Below are positions 32,562 through 39,548 of a stretch of 64,000 nucleotides of DNA, piece after piece. The notes below the pieces were generated by a model, which searched no databases, had not been told where the DNA came from, and saw nothing but the letters and a program-made list of their open reading frames with translations. Every line of letters starts with the position of its first letter. Position 1 is the stretch's first letter. The stretch covers positions 124,001 through 188,000 of the forward strand of contig DGQK01000012.1 in NCBI GenBank assembly GCA_002390745.1, written 5' to 3'. This stretch comes from Bacteroidetes bacterium UBA4416. Its GTDB lineage: Bacteria > Bacteroidota > Bacteroidia > B-17B0 > Aurantibacillaceae. The translations under genes were made by a program, and so were the position numbers.

Positions 32562-34676
32562 ATGAACAGCCCGGCTTCATTTCTGGATATTTCCGTGGTA
32601 TACCTCAAAGGTATCGGCACGGCGCGTGCAGAGGCTTTGCAAAAAGAACTGGGCCTGTTTACCTACCGCGATTTTTTAACTTACTACCCCTTCCGCTATG
32701 TGGATAAAACACAGTTTCAGTCGGTGAGGGAGGTGAGCGAAGAATCGACCGCCTACCAGCTGCGTGGCCACATCATGGAGCTCCAGTTTGTGGGGGATAA
32801 GCGCACCAAAAGACTGGTGGCCAAATTCAGGGATAACACCGGAACGATCGATCTCGTATGGTTCCAGGGCGCCAAATGGATGGCCGAAAAACTGAAATCC
32901 AATACGGAGTATATTGTGTATGGCAAAGCAACCTCTTTTATGGGGCGCTTCAACATGCCGCATCCCGATATCGAAGTGGTAGTGCCGGGTGTGCCTGTGG
33001 CTGCTTCTGCTTTCCAGGCGGTTTATAACAGCACGGAAAAACTCAAATTCAGGAACCTCGACAGCGAAGGTATCCGCAAAACGATGAGGGCGCTGGTGTC
33101 GCAGCTCAACGAGCAGAATATCCCCGAAACACTGACGCCTTCCCTCATCAGCGATTTCAGCCTGATGCCGCGTGTGGAGGCTTTCCGCCAGATCCATTTT
33201 CCGGATTCCAAAATCTTGCTGGACAAGGCGCGCTTCCGCCTCAAATTTGAAGAGCTCTTCTTCGTTCAGCTGAAGCTGCTGCGGAGCAACCACCTCAGGC
33301 ACCAGGTGTCGGCAGGGTTTGTGTTCAATAAAGTAGGAGATATCTTTCATGATTTTTATAACCATCATCTGCCTTTTCAGCTCACCAATGCTCAAAAGCG
33401 CGTGGTGAAAGAGATCCGCGTGGACATGGGCTCGGGGCGGCAGATGAGCCGGCTGGTACAGGGAGATGTTGGCAGCGGCAAAACGCTGGTGGCTTTGCTG
33501 AGCATGCTGCTGGCTGCGGATAATGGCTTTCAGTCCTGCCTCATGGCGCCCACTGAGATCCTGGCGAAGCAGCATTTCGAAACCATTTCTTCCCTGGTAG
33601 AACCTCTGGGTATCAAAGTGGTATTGCTGACCGGTTCCACGAAAACCAAAGCACGCCGCGAACTGCATGCGCAGCTGGAATCCGGTGAGATACATATCCT
33701 GGTGGGAACGCACGCGCTGATCGAAGATGCGGTTGTTTTCAAAAACCTGGGACTTGTAGTGATCGATGAGCAGCACCGCTTCGGTGTCGCGCAGCGGGCC
33801 AAAATGCATAAGAAGAACACACAGCCGCCGCATGTGCTTATCATGACAGCCACGCCTATTCCGCGCACGCTGGCCATGACACTGTATGGAGATCTTGATA
33901 CTTCGGTGATCGACGAGCTGCCTCCGGGCCGGAAGCCTATTACCACCATGCATTTTATGGAAAGCCAGCGCCTGAGGCTTATCGGATTTATGAAGAATGA
34001 GATTGCCCTGGGAAGGCAGGTCTACATTGTATATCCGCTGATCCAGGAAAGTGAAAAAATGGATTACCAGAATCTGCAGAATGGCTACGATGCCCTGCTC
34101 AGCGATTTCCCCCAGCCGGAATACCAGATCAGTATTGTGCACGGAAAGCTTACGCCCCAGCAAAAGGAGTTTGAGATGCAGCGCTTCATCAAGCACGAAA
34201 CACAGATCATGGTAGCCACCACCGTGATCGAGGTGGGAGTCAATATCCCGAATGCGAGTGTGATGGTGATCGAAAGTGCAGAGCGCTTCGGTCTGTCGCA
34301 GCTGCACCAGCTACGCGGCAGGGTAGGGCGCGGCGCCGAAAAATCCTATTGTATTTTAATGACCTCCTATAAGCTGGGGGCAGACAGTAAGCTTCGCATG
34401 GAAACGATGGTGCGCACCAACGATGGCTTTGAGATCAGCGAGGTGGATTTGAAGCTGAGAGGCCCGGGCGACCTGGACGGAACACAGCAGAGCGGGGTGC
34501 TAGACCTGAAGATCGCCGACCTGGTGCACGACGGGCAGGTGCTGCAGCTGGCCCGCTCGGCAGCACAGGCTATCCTGAACGAAGATCCTGCATTGGAGGC
34601 GCCGGAAAACCACCTGCTGCTCGATACCCTCCGGCGCATGCAGCAAAGCAGGCATTCCTGGAGCAAGATCGGCTAG
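32562..34676 (+). CDS. recG: ATP-dependent DNA helicase RecG
   Basis: 704 residues. RecG unwinds and reverses stalled replication forks and branched recombination intermediates. An N-terminal wedge/OB-fold domain (YQLRGHIMELQFVGDKRTKRLVAKFRD) is followed by helicase motif I GDVGSGKTLVALLS, the DEQH box VIDEQHRFGVAQRAKM, MTATPIPRTLAMTLYGD and the VATTVIEVGVNIPNASVMVIE, QLHQLRGRVGRG block. ATG at 32562 gives MNSPASFLDISVVYLKGIG, the usual N terminus; a GTG frame 20 codons earlier lies within the promoter. Confidence 0.97.
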   Translation: MNSPASFLDISVVYLKGIGTARAEALQKELGLFTYRDFLTYYPFRYVDKTQFQSVREVSEESTAYQLRGHIMELQFVGDKRTKRLVAKFRDNTGTIDLVWFQGAKWMAEKLKSNTEYIVYGKATSFMGRFNMPHPDIEVVVPGVPVAASAFQAVYNSTEKLKFRNLDSEGIRKTMRALVSQLNEQNIPETLTPSLISDFSLMPRVEAFRQIHFPDSKILLDKARFRLKFEELFFVQLKLLRSNHLRHQVSAGFVFNKVGDIFHDFYNHHLPFQLTNAQKRVVKEIRVDMGSGRQMSRLVQGDVGSGKTLVALLSMLLAADNGFQSCLMAPTEILAKQHFETISSLVEPLGIKVVLLTGSTKTKARRELHAQLESGEIHILVGTHALIEDAVVFKNLGLVVIDEQHRFGVAQRAKMHKKNTQPPHVLIMTATPIPRTLAMTLYGDLDTSVIDELPPGRKPITTMHFMESQRLRLIGFMKNEIALGRQVYIVYPLIQESEKMDYQNLQNGYDALLSDFPQPEYQISIVHGKLTPQQKEFEMQRFIKHETQIMVATTVIEVGVNIPNASVMVIESAERFGLSQLHQLRGRVGRGAEKSYCILMTSYKLGADSKLRMETMVRTNDGFEISEVDLKLRGPGDLDGTQQSGVLDLKIADLVHDGQVLQLARSAAQAILNEDPALEAPENHLLLDTLRRMQQSRHSWSKIG

Positions 34677-34707
34677 GCGCGAACTAATAAGCATTATTTA
34701 ACCGGTA

Positions 34708-34738
34708 TTTGTTTATTTGAAAAATAAGTTTAAATTTG
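34708..34738 (+). promoter_or_regulatory. Consensus promoter (TTTG-N19-TAAATTTG)
   Basis: -33 TTTG at 34708-34711, -7 TAAATTTG at 34731-34738, spacing exactly 19, a perfect match to the Bacteroidota consensus. It fixes the start of the following gene at the ATG 34759, because a possible TTG start at 34717 would lie upstream of transcription. Confidence 0.75.
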
Positions 34739-34758
34739 ATATATTCAAAACTGTTAAA

Positions 34759-35055
34759 ATGAAGACATTAGCGTTCCTCTATGTGTTTTTATTCGCGTGT
34801 ATGTTTAAGGTGCATGCGGGCCAGCCTGCGCCGAAGCAGCAACAGCCGCCTAAGGATTGCGTAAAGCATCCTCAGATTGTAAAGGCGCAAACTGCGGAAA
34901 AGGCAACTTCTGCGAAAACAGTCGCTGAAAAGCCGGCAAATAGCGCAACACAGCACATTTCCCGGAGCGGTAATTCCGTTCCTCATTTTTCGGTGTTAAA
35001 CTTCATCAATTTCTTTTATTCCAAAGACACGCTCGATAACCTCCGCGTTATGTAA
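34759..35055 (+). CDS. Small secreted protein, unknown
   Basis: 98 residues. Signal peptide MKTLAFLYVFLFACMFKVHAG, then a low-complexity Pro/Gln/Lys/Ala-rich stretch (QPAPKQQQPPKDC, KAQTAEKATSAKTVAEK) and a C-terminal hydrophobic-aromatic tail (HFSVLNFINFFYSKDTLDNLRVM). I know no family. It overlaps the next gene in a TAATG junction, so the two products are made together. Confidence 0.7.
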   Translation: MKTLAFLYVFLFACMFKVHAGQPAPKQQQPPKDCVKHPQIVKAQTAEKATSAKTVAEKPANSATQHISRSGNSVPHFSVLNFINFFYSKDTLDNLRVM

Positions 35056-35666
35056 TGCTGTTCAGGCTTTTTTTCTTTTTTCTGTTTTGCTTCAGCACTG
35101 CCGCCATTTCGCTGGCAGGCGACAGCCTCGTGGTAAAGCTCCATTTTGTGTATGGCTCAAAGCCCCGGCGGGCGTTTAAATCCGTTGAGAAGAGCTATTT
35201 CGGCGGTATTCATGGCGGGCACGTTTATATGGAGATCGGCCACGATCTGTTTAGCTTCGGCCGCCGCAAAGGGCAGTGGCATATCTTCAGCCATAAGCGG
35301 CGGGTGGTTGGCTGCTACCGCCTCGATAGCAACCTTGTATGGTGCGGCGATACAGGTCGGTTAAAAATAACAAGCATCACTATCCCTGTTACCGCGGTAC
35401 AGATGCAGCAGTTCAAATCTCTTGAGCAGCAATACCTGAAAGCTTCCCCTTACGACTATGCCTTTTTCGGAATGCGTTGCGCCGCCGCGGCCTATGATGT
35501 GCTGAGCAGTGCGGGGATCTGCAGAAAGAGGTCGCGGGCGGGTATCATTGCCAAAAACTTTTATCCCAAGCGGCTGAGGCTAAAGCTCCTGAAGCGCGCC
35601 GAAAAAGAGCACTGGCAGGTAGAACGCCGGGAGGGAAGGCCAAGCCGCCGTTGGGAAAAAGATTGA
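35055..35666 (+). CDS. Secreted protein, possible permuted papain-fold (NlpC/P60-like) enzyme
   Basis: 203 residues with a signal peptide (MLFRLFFFFLFCFSTAAISLAG). In the mature part HGGHVYMEIGHDLFSFG places a His before, and GMRCAAAAYDVL a Cys after, the order H...C of circularly permuted NlpC/P60 or LRAT-like domains, where Cys and His lie in reversed order. The C terminus is strongly basic (KRLRLKLLKRAEKEHWQVERREGRPSRRW). Co-translated with the small secreted protein before it. The enzyme assignment rests on this His/Cys pattern only. Confidence 0.6.
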   Translation: MLFRLFFFFLFCFSTAAISLAGDSLVVKLHFVYGSKPRRAFKSVEKSYFGGIHGGHVYMEIGHDLFSFGRRKGQWHIFSHKRRVVGCYRLDSNLVWCGDTGRLKITSITIPVTAVQMQQFKSLEQQYLKASPYDYAFFGMRCAAAAYDVLSSAGICRKRSRAGIIAKNFYPKRLRLKLLKRAEKEHWQVERREGRPSRRWEKD

Positions 35667-35729
35667 AGCAGCTGAGGTTCTCCGAAGGTCAGGGGAATGT
35701 TAAATTTTTTTCAGTGATCTGATTATTTC

Positions 35730-35737
35730 TACCTTTG
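35730..35737 (+). promoter_or_regulatory. Promoter -7 box (TACCTTTG)
   Basis: Perfect TAnnTTTG box upstream of the lipoprotein gene at 35815. It leaves a leader of about 70 bases. No good -33 element seen. Confidence 0.5.
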
Positions 35738-35814
35738 GAGCGTATTTACCACATACCAGGTAATGGTAACATTGTCCTCTTTCCACCTGTGTCATTAAAC
35801 ATTATTAAAACTTC

Positions 35815-36183
35815 ATGAAAAGCATTATCCTTATTCTTGCATTGGCGGGTTCACTGGGTGTTATTTCCTGTGCCAGCCAGCAGGGAGTTATGAAACAGGT
35901 CGCCGATATATTTCCGGTGCAGGAAGCCACCGTACTGGCCGAAAATATGGCCTCTAAGCTTGGGCTCACGGCACTCCAGAAATCAAGCGTGTATACCACC
36001 TTGCTCAAATACTATACAGATAAAAAAGCTTTATACGATCAGTTAAAAAATAACGCCATCACGCAGGCGGCCCTCAATGTGGCGGAATCCAGGCTTAACC
36101 TCGACAAGAACAATGCCCTGAAAAGCATTATGTCCAACAGCACGCAACTAGCAGCGCTGGCGCAGTACTTCGGGATCAAATAG
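35815..36183 (+). CDS. Small lipoprotein, unknown
   Basis: 122 residues. Signal sequence MKSIILILALAGSLGVISC with a lipobox ending at Cys19, so it should be lipid-anchored. The mature part is alpha-helical by composition (KQVADIFPVQEATVLAENMASKLGLTALQKSSVYTTLLKYYTDKKALYDQLK). No known motif. A consensus -7 box at 35730-35737 precedes it and a palindromic repeat follows it directly. Confidence 0.75.
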   Translation: MKSIILILALAGSLGVISCASQQGVMKQVADIFPVQEATVLAENMASKLGLTALQKSSVYTTLLKYYTDKKALYDQLKNNAITQAALNVAESRLNLDKNNALKSIMSNSTQLAALAQYFGIK

Positions 36184-36192
36184 GAGAGTAAC

Positions 36193-36263
36193 CGTCATTG
36201 CAGGCACAGCGAAGCAATCTGCTCTATAGTGAGATTGCTTCAGGCAGAGCCTTCGCAATGACG
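36193..36263. repeat. Interspersed palindromic repeat at a convergent gene junction
   Basis: Outer arms CGTCATTG (36193-36200) and CAATGACG (36256-36263) and inner arms GAAGCAATCT (36211-36220) and AGATTGCTTC (36232-36241) are perfect complements. The sequence belongs to a family seen in many bacterial genomes (CGTCATTGCGAGG...GAAGCAATCTC type), known to me from several phyla. It lies between the stops of the 35815 lipoprotein and bshB1 and probably ends both transcripts. Confidence 0.65.
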
Positions 36264-36271
36264 CTCAGGAT

Positions 36272-36991
36272 TTACTTCAGATCAAACAGGTTCTCCACAC
36301 CAATATGCCTTTCCACGGTGAAGCCTTCGGCGTAAGTCACCTGGATATCGCGGCCGAAGATCATGGCTTTGGCTTTGATGTTCTCCATAAAATCGCGGCT
36401 CGATATAGGCGTTTCCGGCTCCTTGGAATTCGGATCGTAAAACTGCGAACTGTAGGCCATGACGCTCTCCATCTTTTTATCCATGTATGGTGTGATATCC
36501 ACCACGAAGTCCGGCTTCAGATACCGGTCCTGGATGTAGTGGTATACCACTTTGGGGCGCCAGGCAGCTTGTAATTGGTGGTCATCGCCCCGCGTTTCTA
36601 TTTTTACGAGCCCGCTGTAAAAGCAGGCGTCGGATACGAGCCTGGCTGCACGCCCATGGTCGGGATGGCGGTCGCTGATGGCATTGCAAAGTACAATTTC
36701 CGGGCGGTAGTTACGGATCACGCGGATGATGTGTTTCTGGTTGCTTTCGTTGTTTTCAAAAAATCCGTCGGCCATGGTAAGTTGCTCGCGCATGCTCAGC
36801 CCCAGGATCTTTGCCGATCTCATGGCTTCTTCCGTTCTTAAGGCTGCACTGCCACGGGAGCCCAGCTCGCCGCGCGTAAGGTCGAGGATGCCCGCTGTTT
36901 TACCGAGGGCAATATGTTTTAATAAGGTTCCTGAAGCGGAAAGTTCAACATCGTCGGGATGTATGCCTATGGCTAAAATATCGAGTTTCAT
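36272..36991 (-). CDS. bshB1: Bacillithiol biosynthesis deacetylase BshB1
   Basis: 239 residues of the LmbE/PIG-L zinc deacetylase family. It removes acetyl from GlcNAc-malate in bacillithiol synthesis. The HPDD metal motif is at 11-14, with TRGELGSRGSAALRTEEAMRSAKILG and the second metal and catalytic region ISDRHPDHGRAARLVSDACFYSGL, as in BshB1. Bacillithiol is the low-molecular-weight thiol of many Bacteroidota. A TACCTTTG promoter box lies at 37044-37051 on the minus strand, about 52 bases before the start. Confidence 0.93.
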   Translation of the reverse strand: MKLDILAIGIHPDDVELSASGTLLKHIALGKTAGILDLTRGELGSRGSAALRTEEAMRSAKILGLSMREQLTMADGFFENNESNQKHIIRVIRNYRPEIVLCNAISDRHPDHGRAARLVSDACFYSGLVKIETRGDDHQLQAAWRPKVVYHYIQDRYLKPDFVVDITPYMDKKMESVMAYSSQFYDPNSKEPETPISSRDFMENIKAKAMIFGRDIQVTYAEGFTVERHIGVENLFDLK

Positions 36992-37043
36992 TGTATTGCA
37001 GTATTCAGGTTGATGGGGCCGGATAGCCCAACATATGATGGGC

Positions 37044-37051
37044 CAAAGGTA
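37044..37051 (-). promoter_or_regulatory. Promoter -7 box of bshB1 (TACCTTTG)
   Basis: Perfect TAnnTTTG match oriented toward bshB1, giving a leader of about 45 bases. No clear -33 TTG. Confidence 0.5.
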
Positions 37052-37260
37052 ATAAATAATGCGCTTTTATTTCAGGCGTTCCAGCCGGCCTTTTCGCTTG
37101 ATTTTTTAGCGGTAAAAGGTTGGCAGGCATTACCTGGATATAAAACTTTGATTTCTTTTGGGCGATTGGTTTTTTTGTTGCCCTGTTTTCGGATGAACGC
37201 TGATGATTAGTTGTTGTTATTGAAAAAATGTATTTTTATGAAGTTTAAAAAAAGAACACA

Positions 37261-37527
37261 ATGAAAAAAATCATAATGATAGCTACAATCGGCTTGTTAT
37301 TTACGTCCTGCAAAAAAAGCTACACCTGCGTATGTCAAGTAACAAAAAGGACAACCAGCAATGGTAGTCTTATTAAGTCAGAAGCCAGTGAAGAAAGAAC
37401 GAATCTTGGAAAGCAAAAGAAGTCCGATGCGCAGATAGCATGTTCAAATAAAGATGGTCAGACAAGCTCGGGAACAGTTGGAGATGGTGTGGTTGTAGAT
37501 AAAATTTGTAGTTTGAAACAACAGTGA
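37261..37527 (+). CDS. Small lipoprotein, unknown
   Basis: 88 residues. MKKIIMIATIGLLFTSC is a lipoprotein signal with Cys17 at the lipobox. The mature part starts KKSYTCVCQVTKRTT and has four further Cys in all, with a repeated pattern of polar residues (EASEERTNLGKQKKSDAQIACSNKDGQTSSG). No family recognised, although similar small 'CxCxV' lipoproteins are common in Bacteroidota. TTG at 37211-37213 and TATTTTTA at 37231-37238 (spacing 17) are a plausible promoter. Confidence 0.7.
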   Translation: MKKIIMIATIGLLFTSCKKSYTCVCQVTKRTTSNGSLIKSEASEERTNLGKQKKSDAQIACSNKDGQTSSGTVGDGVVVDKICSLKQQ

Positions 37528-37566
37528 TTATTTGAAAACAGCTATTCAGATATAATCTTATAAGAA

Positions 37567-38151
37567 TTACGTTTCCTCTTCTTTCTTTATCCATTTGGCG
37601 ACTTCCGGTGCGGTGTAAGAGCGCATCTTTTCCAGCAGGCCGTCGATGGTATCATCCACCAACAGCATCTGCTGGTTGACGGGTTTCAGGAAACCTTTAT
37701 GAACCATCGTTTGCATCAGAGAAACCAGCTCATCGTAAAAGCCATTGAGGTTTAAGATCCCGATCGGTTTCCGGTGTAGTCCCAGCTGTGCCCAGGTCAG
37801 CATTTCGAAAAGCTCCTCCATGGTTCCGAAGCCGCCCGGGAGGGTGATCACACCGTCGCACAGTTCATGCATTTTCGTTTTCCGCTCATGCATGGTGTCT
37901 ACCAGGATCAATTCCGTAAGGCCTTCATGCGCAATTTCCTTACTGCCCAGGAAATGCGGCAACACGCCAATGGCTTCGCCCTTATGGTCCATTACGCCAT
38001 TGGCCACGGCGCCCATCAGGCCTACTTTGGCGCCTCCGTATACCAGGCCGATCCCGAGCCGGGCAAATGTTTTTCCTAATGCGTAGGCCTGCGCTTCGTA
38101 GATGTTTTCGGTTCCGGGGCTTGAGCCGCAAAAAACGGTGATGCGTTTCAT
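37567..38151 (-). CDS. LOG family protein (cytokinin-riboside phosphoribohydrolase-like)
   Basis: 194 residues. The PGGFGTMEELFEMLTWAQLG motif and the N terminus RITVFCGSSPG are diagnostic of the LOG/YvdD family, once misnamed lysine decarboxylase. Characterised members hydrolyse nucleoside 5'-monophosphates (AMP, cytokinin nucleotides) to base and ribose 5-phosphate. The frame is open 31 codons upstream, but the ATG at 38149-38151 gives the family N terminus. 67 bases separate it from the zinc-ribbon gene. Confidence 0.93.
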   Translation of the reverse strand: MKRITVFCGSSPGTENIYEAQAYALGKTFARLGIGLVYGGAKVGLMGAVANGVMDHKGEAIGVLPHFLGSKEIAHEGLTELILVDTMHERKTKMHELCDGVITLPGGFGTMEELFEMLTWAQLGLHRKPIGILNLNGFYDELVSLMQTMVHKGFLKPVNQQMLLVDDTIDGLLEKMRSYTAPEVAKWIKKEEET

Positions 38152-38218
38152 AATTATTAAAAAGATGTTTTTAGTTAGGAGCTGAATTTTTCTGTTCGCC
38201 ATGTGTAAGCCCCGAAGA

Positions 38219-38839
38219 TCAATCCTCCATCCTGATCTTTTCAATCTGGAGGTGCTTTTTGAATGTATGCACCATGTCTGCCATCTGTGCTTCCCGTTCC
38301 CGCAGGTCTTTCAGGTCCAGATCCGAAGCTTCTACAATCGGTTTCAATCTGGCGAGATTGGCCTTCATAGCCTCTAAGCCCGCTGCGGTAGCTTCACGTT
38401 CCGGATCAGAGGGATTGAGGCTATTCATCTTTGATTCCGTATCGCTGATAAATTTTTCCACGTAGGGGATCATGTCCCAGGGATTATTGGGCATGTTCCA
38501 TACAAAGGCAATATTGCATTTCCGGCATTTATACTTGTTGCTTTTCCAGCCCTGAGGTGTCGTGTCGAAGCCAATCACCTTCAGCATCTCATTACTATGG
38601 CATTTAGGGCACTTGGCATTGTCTTTTATCATTCCCTGGAGTTGTTCGCGTTCAGAGTTAATCGTGTCGCGGTTTCTGGCATGAGCATAGAGCTGCTCTG
38701 TCAGCTTGTCGCAGGTCTCCAGCATCAGGCGGTAATCCTCTTCCAGCTTATTCTCTGTAATAAGGACCTGGGCACGTTTTTTAAAGTACTGTACCAGCTT
38801 TACCAATTCACGTTCTTCAGGTTTCAGGTTGTGCTCCAT
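38219..38839 (-). CDS. Coiled-coil protein with a central zinc ribbon, unknown
   Basis: 206 residues. Two helical, strongly charged arms (about 1-70 and 125-206, the second with DLDLKDLREREAQMADMVHTFKKHLQIEKI) flank a zinc ribbon, CPKCHSNEMLKVIGFD then YKCRKCNIAFVW, with C-x2-C at both ends. The spacing between the Cys pairs suits a rubredoxin-like knuckle. No known family comes to mind. Zinc ribbons of this kind bind nucleic acid or protein. The LOG-family gene follows after 67 bases. Confidence 0.8.
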   Translation of the reverse strand: MEHNLKPEERELVKLVQYFKKRAQVLITENKLEEDYRLMLETCDKLTEQLYAHARNRDTINSEREQLQGMIKDNAKCPKCHSNEMLKVIGFDTTPQGWKSNKYKCRKCNIAFVWNMPNNPWDMIPYVEKFISDTESKMNSLNPSDPEREATAAGLEAMKANLARLKPIVEASDLDLKDLREREAQMADMVHTFKKHLQIEKIRMED

Positions 38840-38927
38840 TTGGTTTCGGGCTTAATCAATAATAGCATTTAAATTTACGTCGCTTTCACTCCTATTAATT
38901 TGCCGGGCATACAGCCCAGCTTTCCTC

Positions 38928-39530
38928 TTACTGTTGTTTTTTCCATCCACGCACGATCGCCATCGTGTAGGCATCTTTCTCCCGTTGCGACTCGAATTTC
39001 GGTGTGTCCTTTCTCACGAATACGCTTTTTTGATTCAGCCAGATGTAGATCCCGATTTGGCTGGTATCTAGGGCAGCTATCGTTTCTACAATCGTGCTGT
39101 CAGGATATCCGTTAATAAGGTTGTCCATTGCCGCCTGCTTCATGCGTTCATTCTGTTCTTTATAAATGATAGAATCTATCGGTCCGTCGTAAGGATACGG
39201 ATCTGACTTAATCATAAGCCATATAAAGAGTGCGATTAACGCGGTGCCGAGTATCGTAAACAGCTTGATTGGACCGCTTATTTTTTTTGCGCGGGATTTA
39301 TTAAGGCTGTATAATACAGGAAAAACCACCGCAGCCCAAAACGCAAAAACCACCACAAATAAAATGCTATCCCAGATGATCACAAAGCCGTCCTGTCCGT
39401 CGGCAAGAGCTGCAAACGGTATAAATAATAACAGAAATAAGTGAATATGCCGGATTATGTTTGTTGGTAATTTCAATGAGCTTGGATCCTTCTTATATGT
39501 GTCGTTTATCTGTGTCGTTTCAAAAACCAA
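38928..39530 (-). CDS. Membrane protein with two or three segments, unknown
   Basis: 200 residues. Hydrophobic segments at about 28-46 (IHLFLLLFIPFAALA), 51-73 (FVIIWDSILFVVVFAFWAAVVFPVLY) and 86-105 (IKLFTILGTALIALFIWLMI), then about 90 polar residues. The first segment ends ALA-DG, so it may be a signal peptide. No domain recognised. It begins 18 bases after the stop of the alpha-2-macroglobulin gene and may be its co-transcribed partner. Confidence 0.75.
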   Translation of the reverse strand: MVFETTQINDTYKKDPSSLKLPTNIIRHIHLFLLLFIPFAALADGQDGFVIIWDSILFVVVFAFWAAVVFPVLYSLNKSRAKKISGPIKLFTILGTALIALFIWLMIKSDPYPYDGPIDSIIYKEQNERMKQAAMDNLINGYPDSTIVETIAALDTSQIGIYIWLNQKSVFVRKDTPKFESQREKDAYTMAIVRGWKKQQ

Positions 39531-39548
39531 CTTCCGTATATTGTTCTC

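Noticed and set aside
32676..34307. A 543-codon open frame antisense to recG
   Set aside because: It lies wholly inside recG, reads as His/Gln/Arg-rich low-information protein, and recG has all its helicase motifs on the other strand.
34717..34758. TTG start for the small secreted protein
   Set aside because: The TTG lies between the -33 and -7 elements of a perfect promoter, so it could not be in the message.
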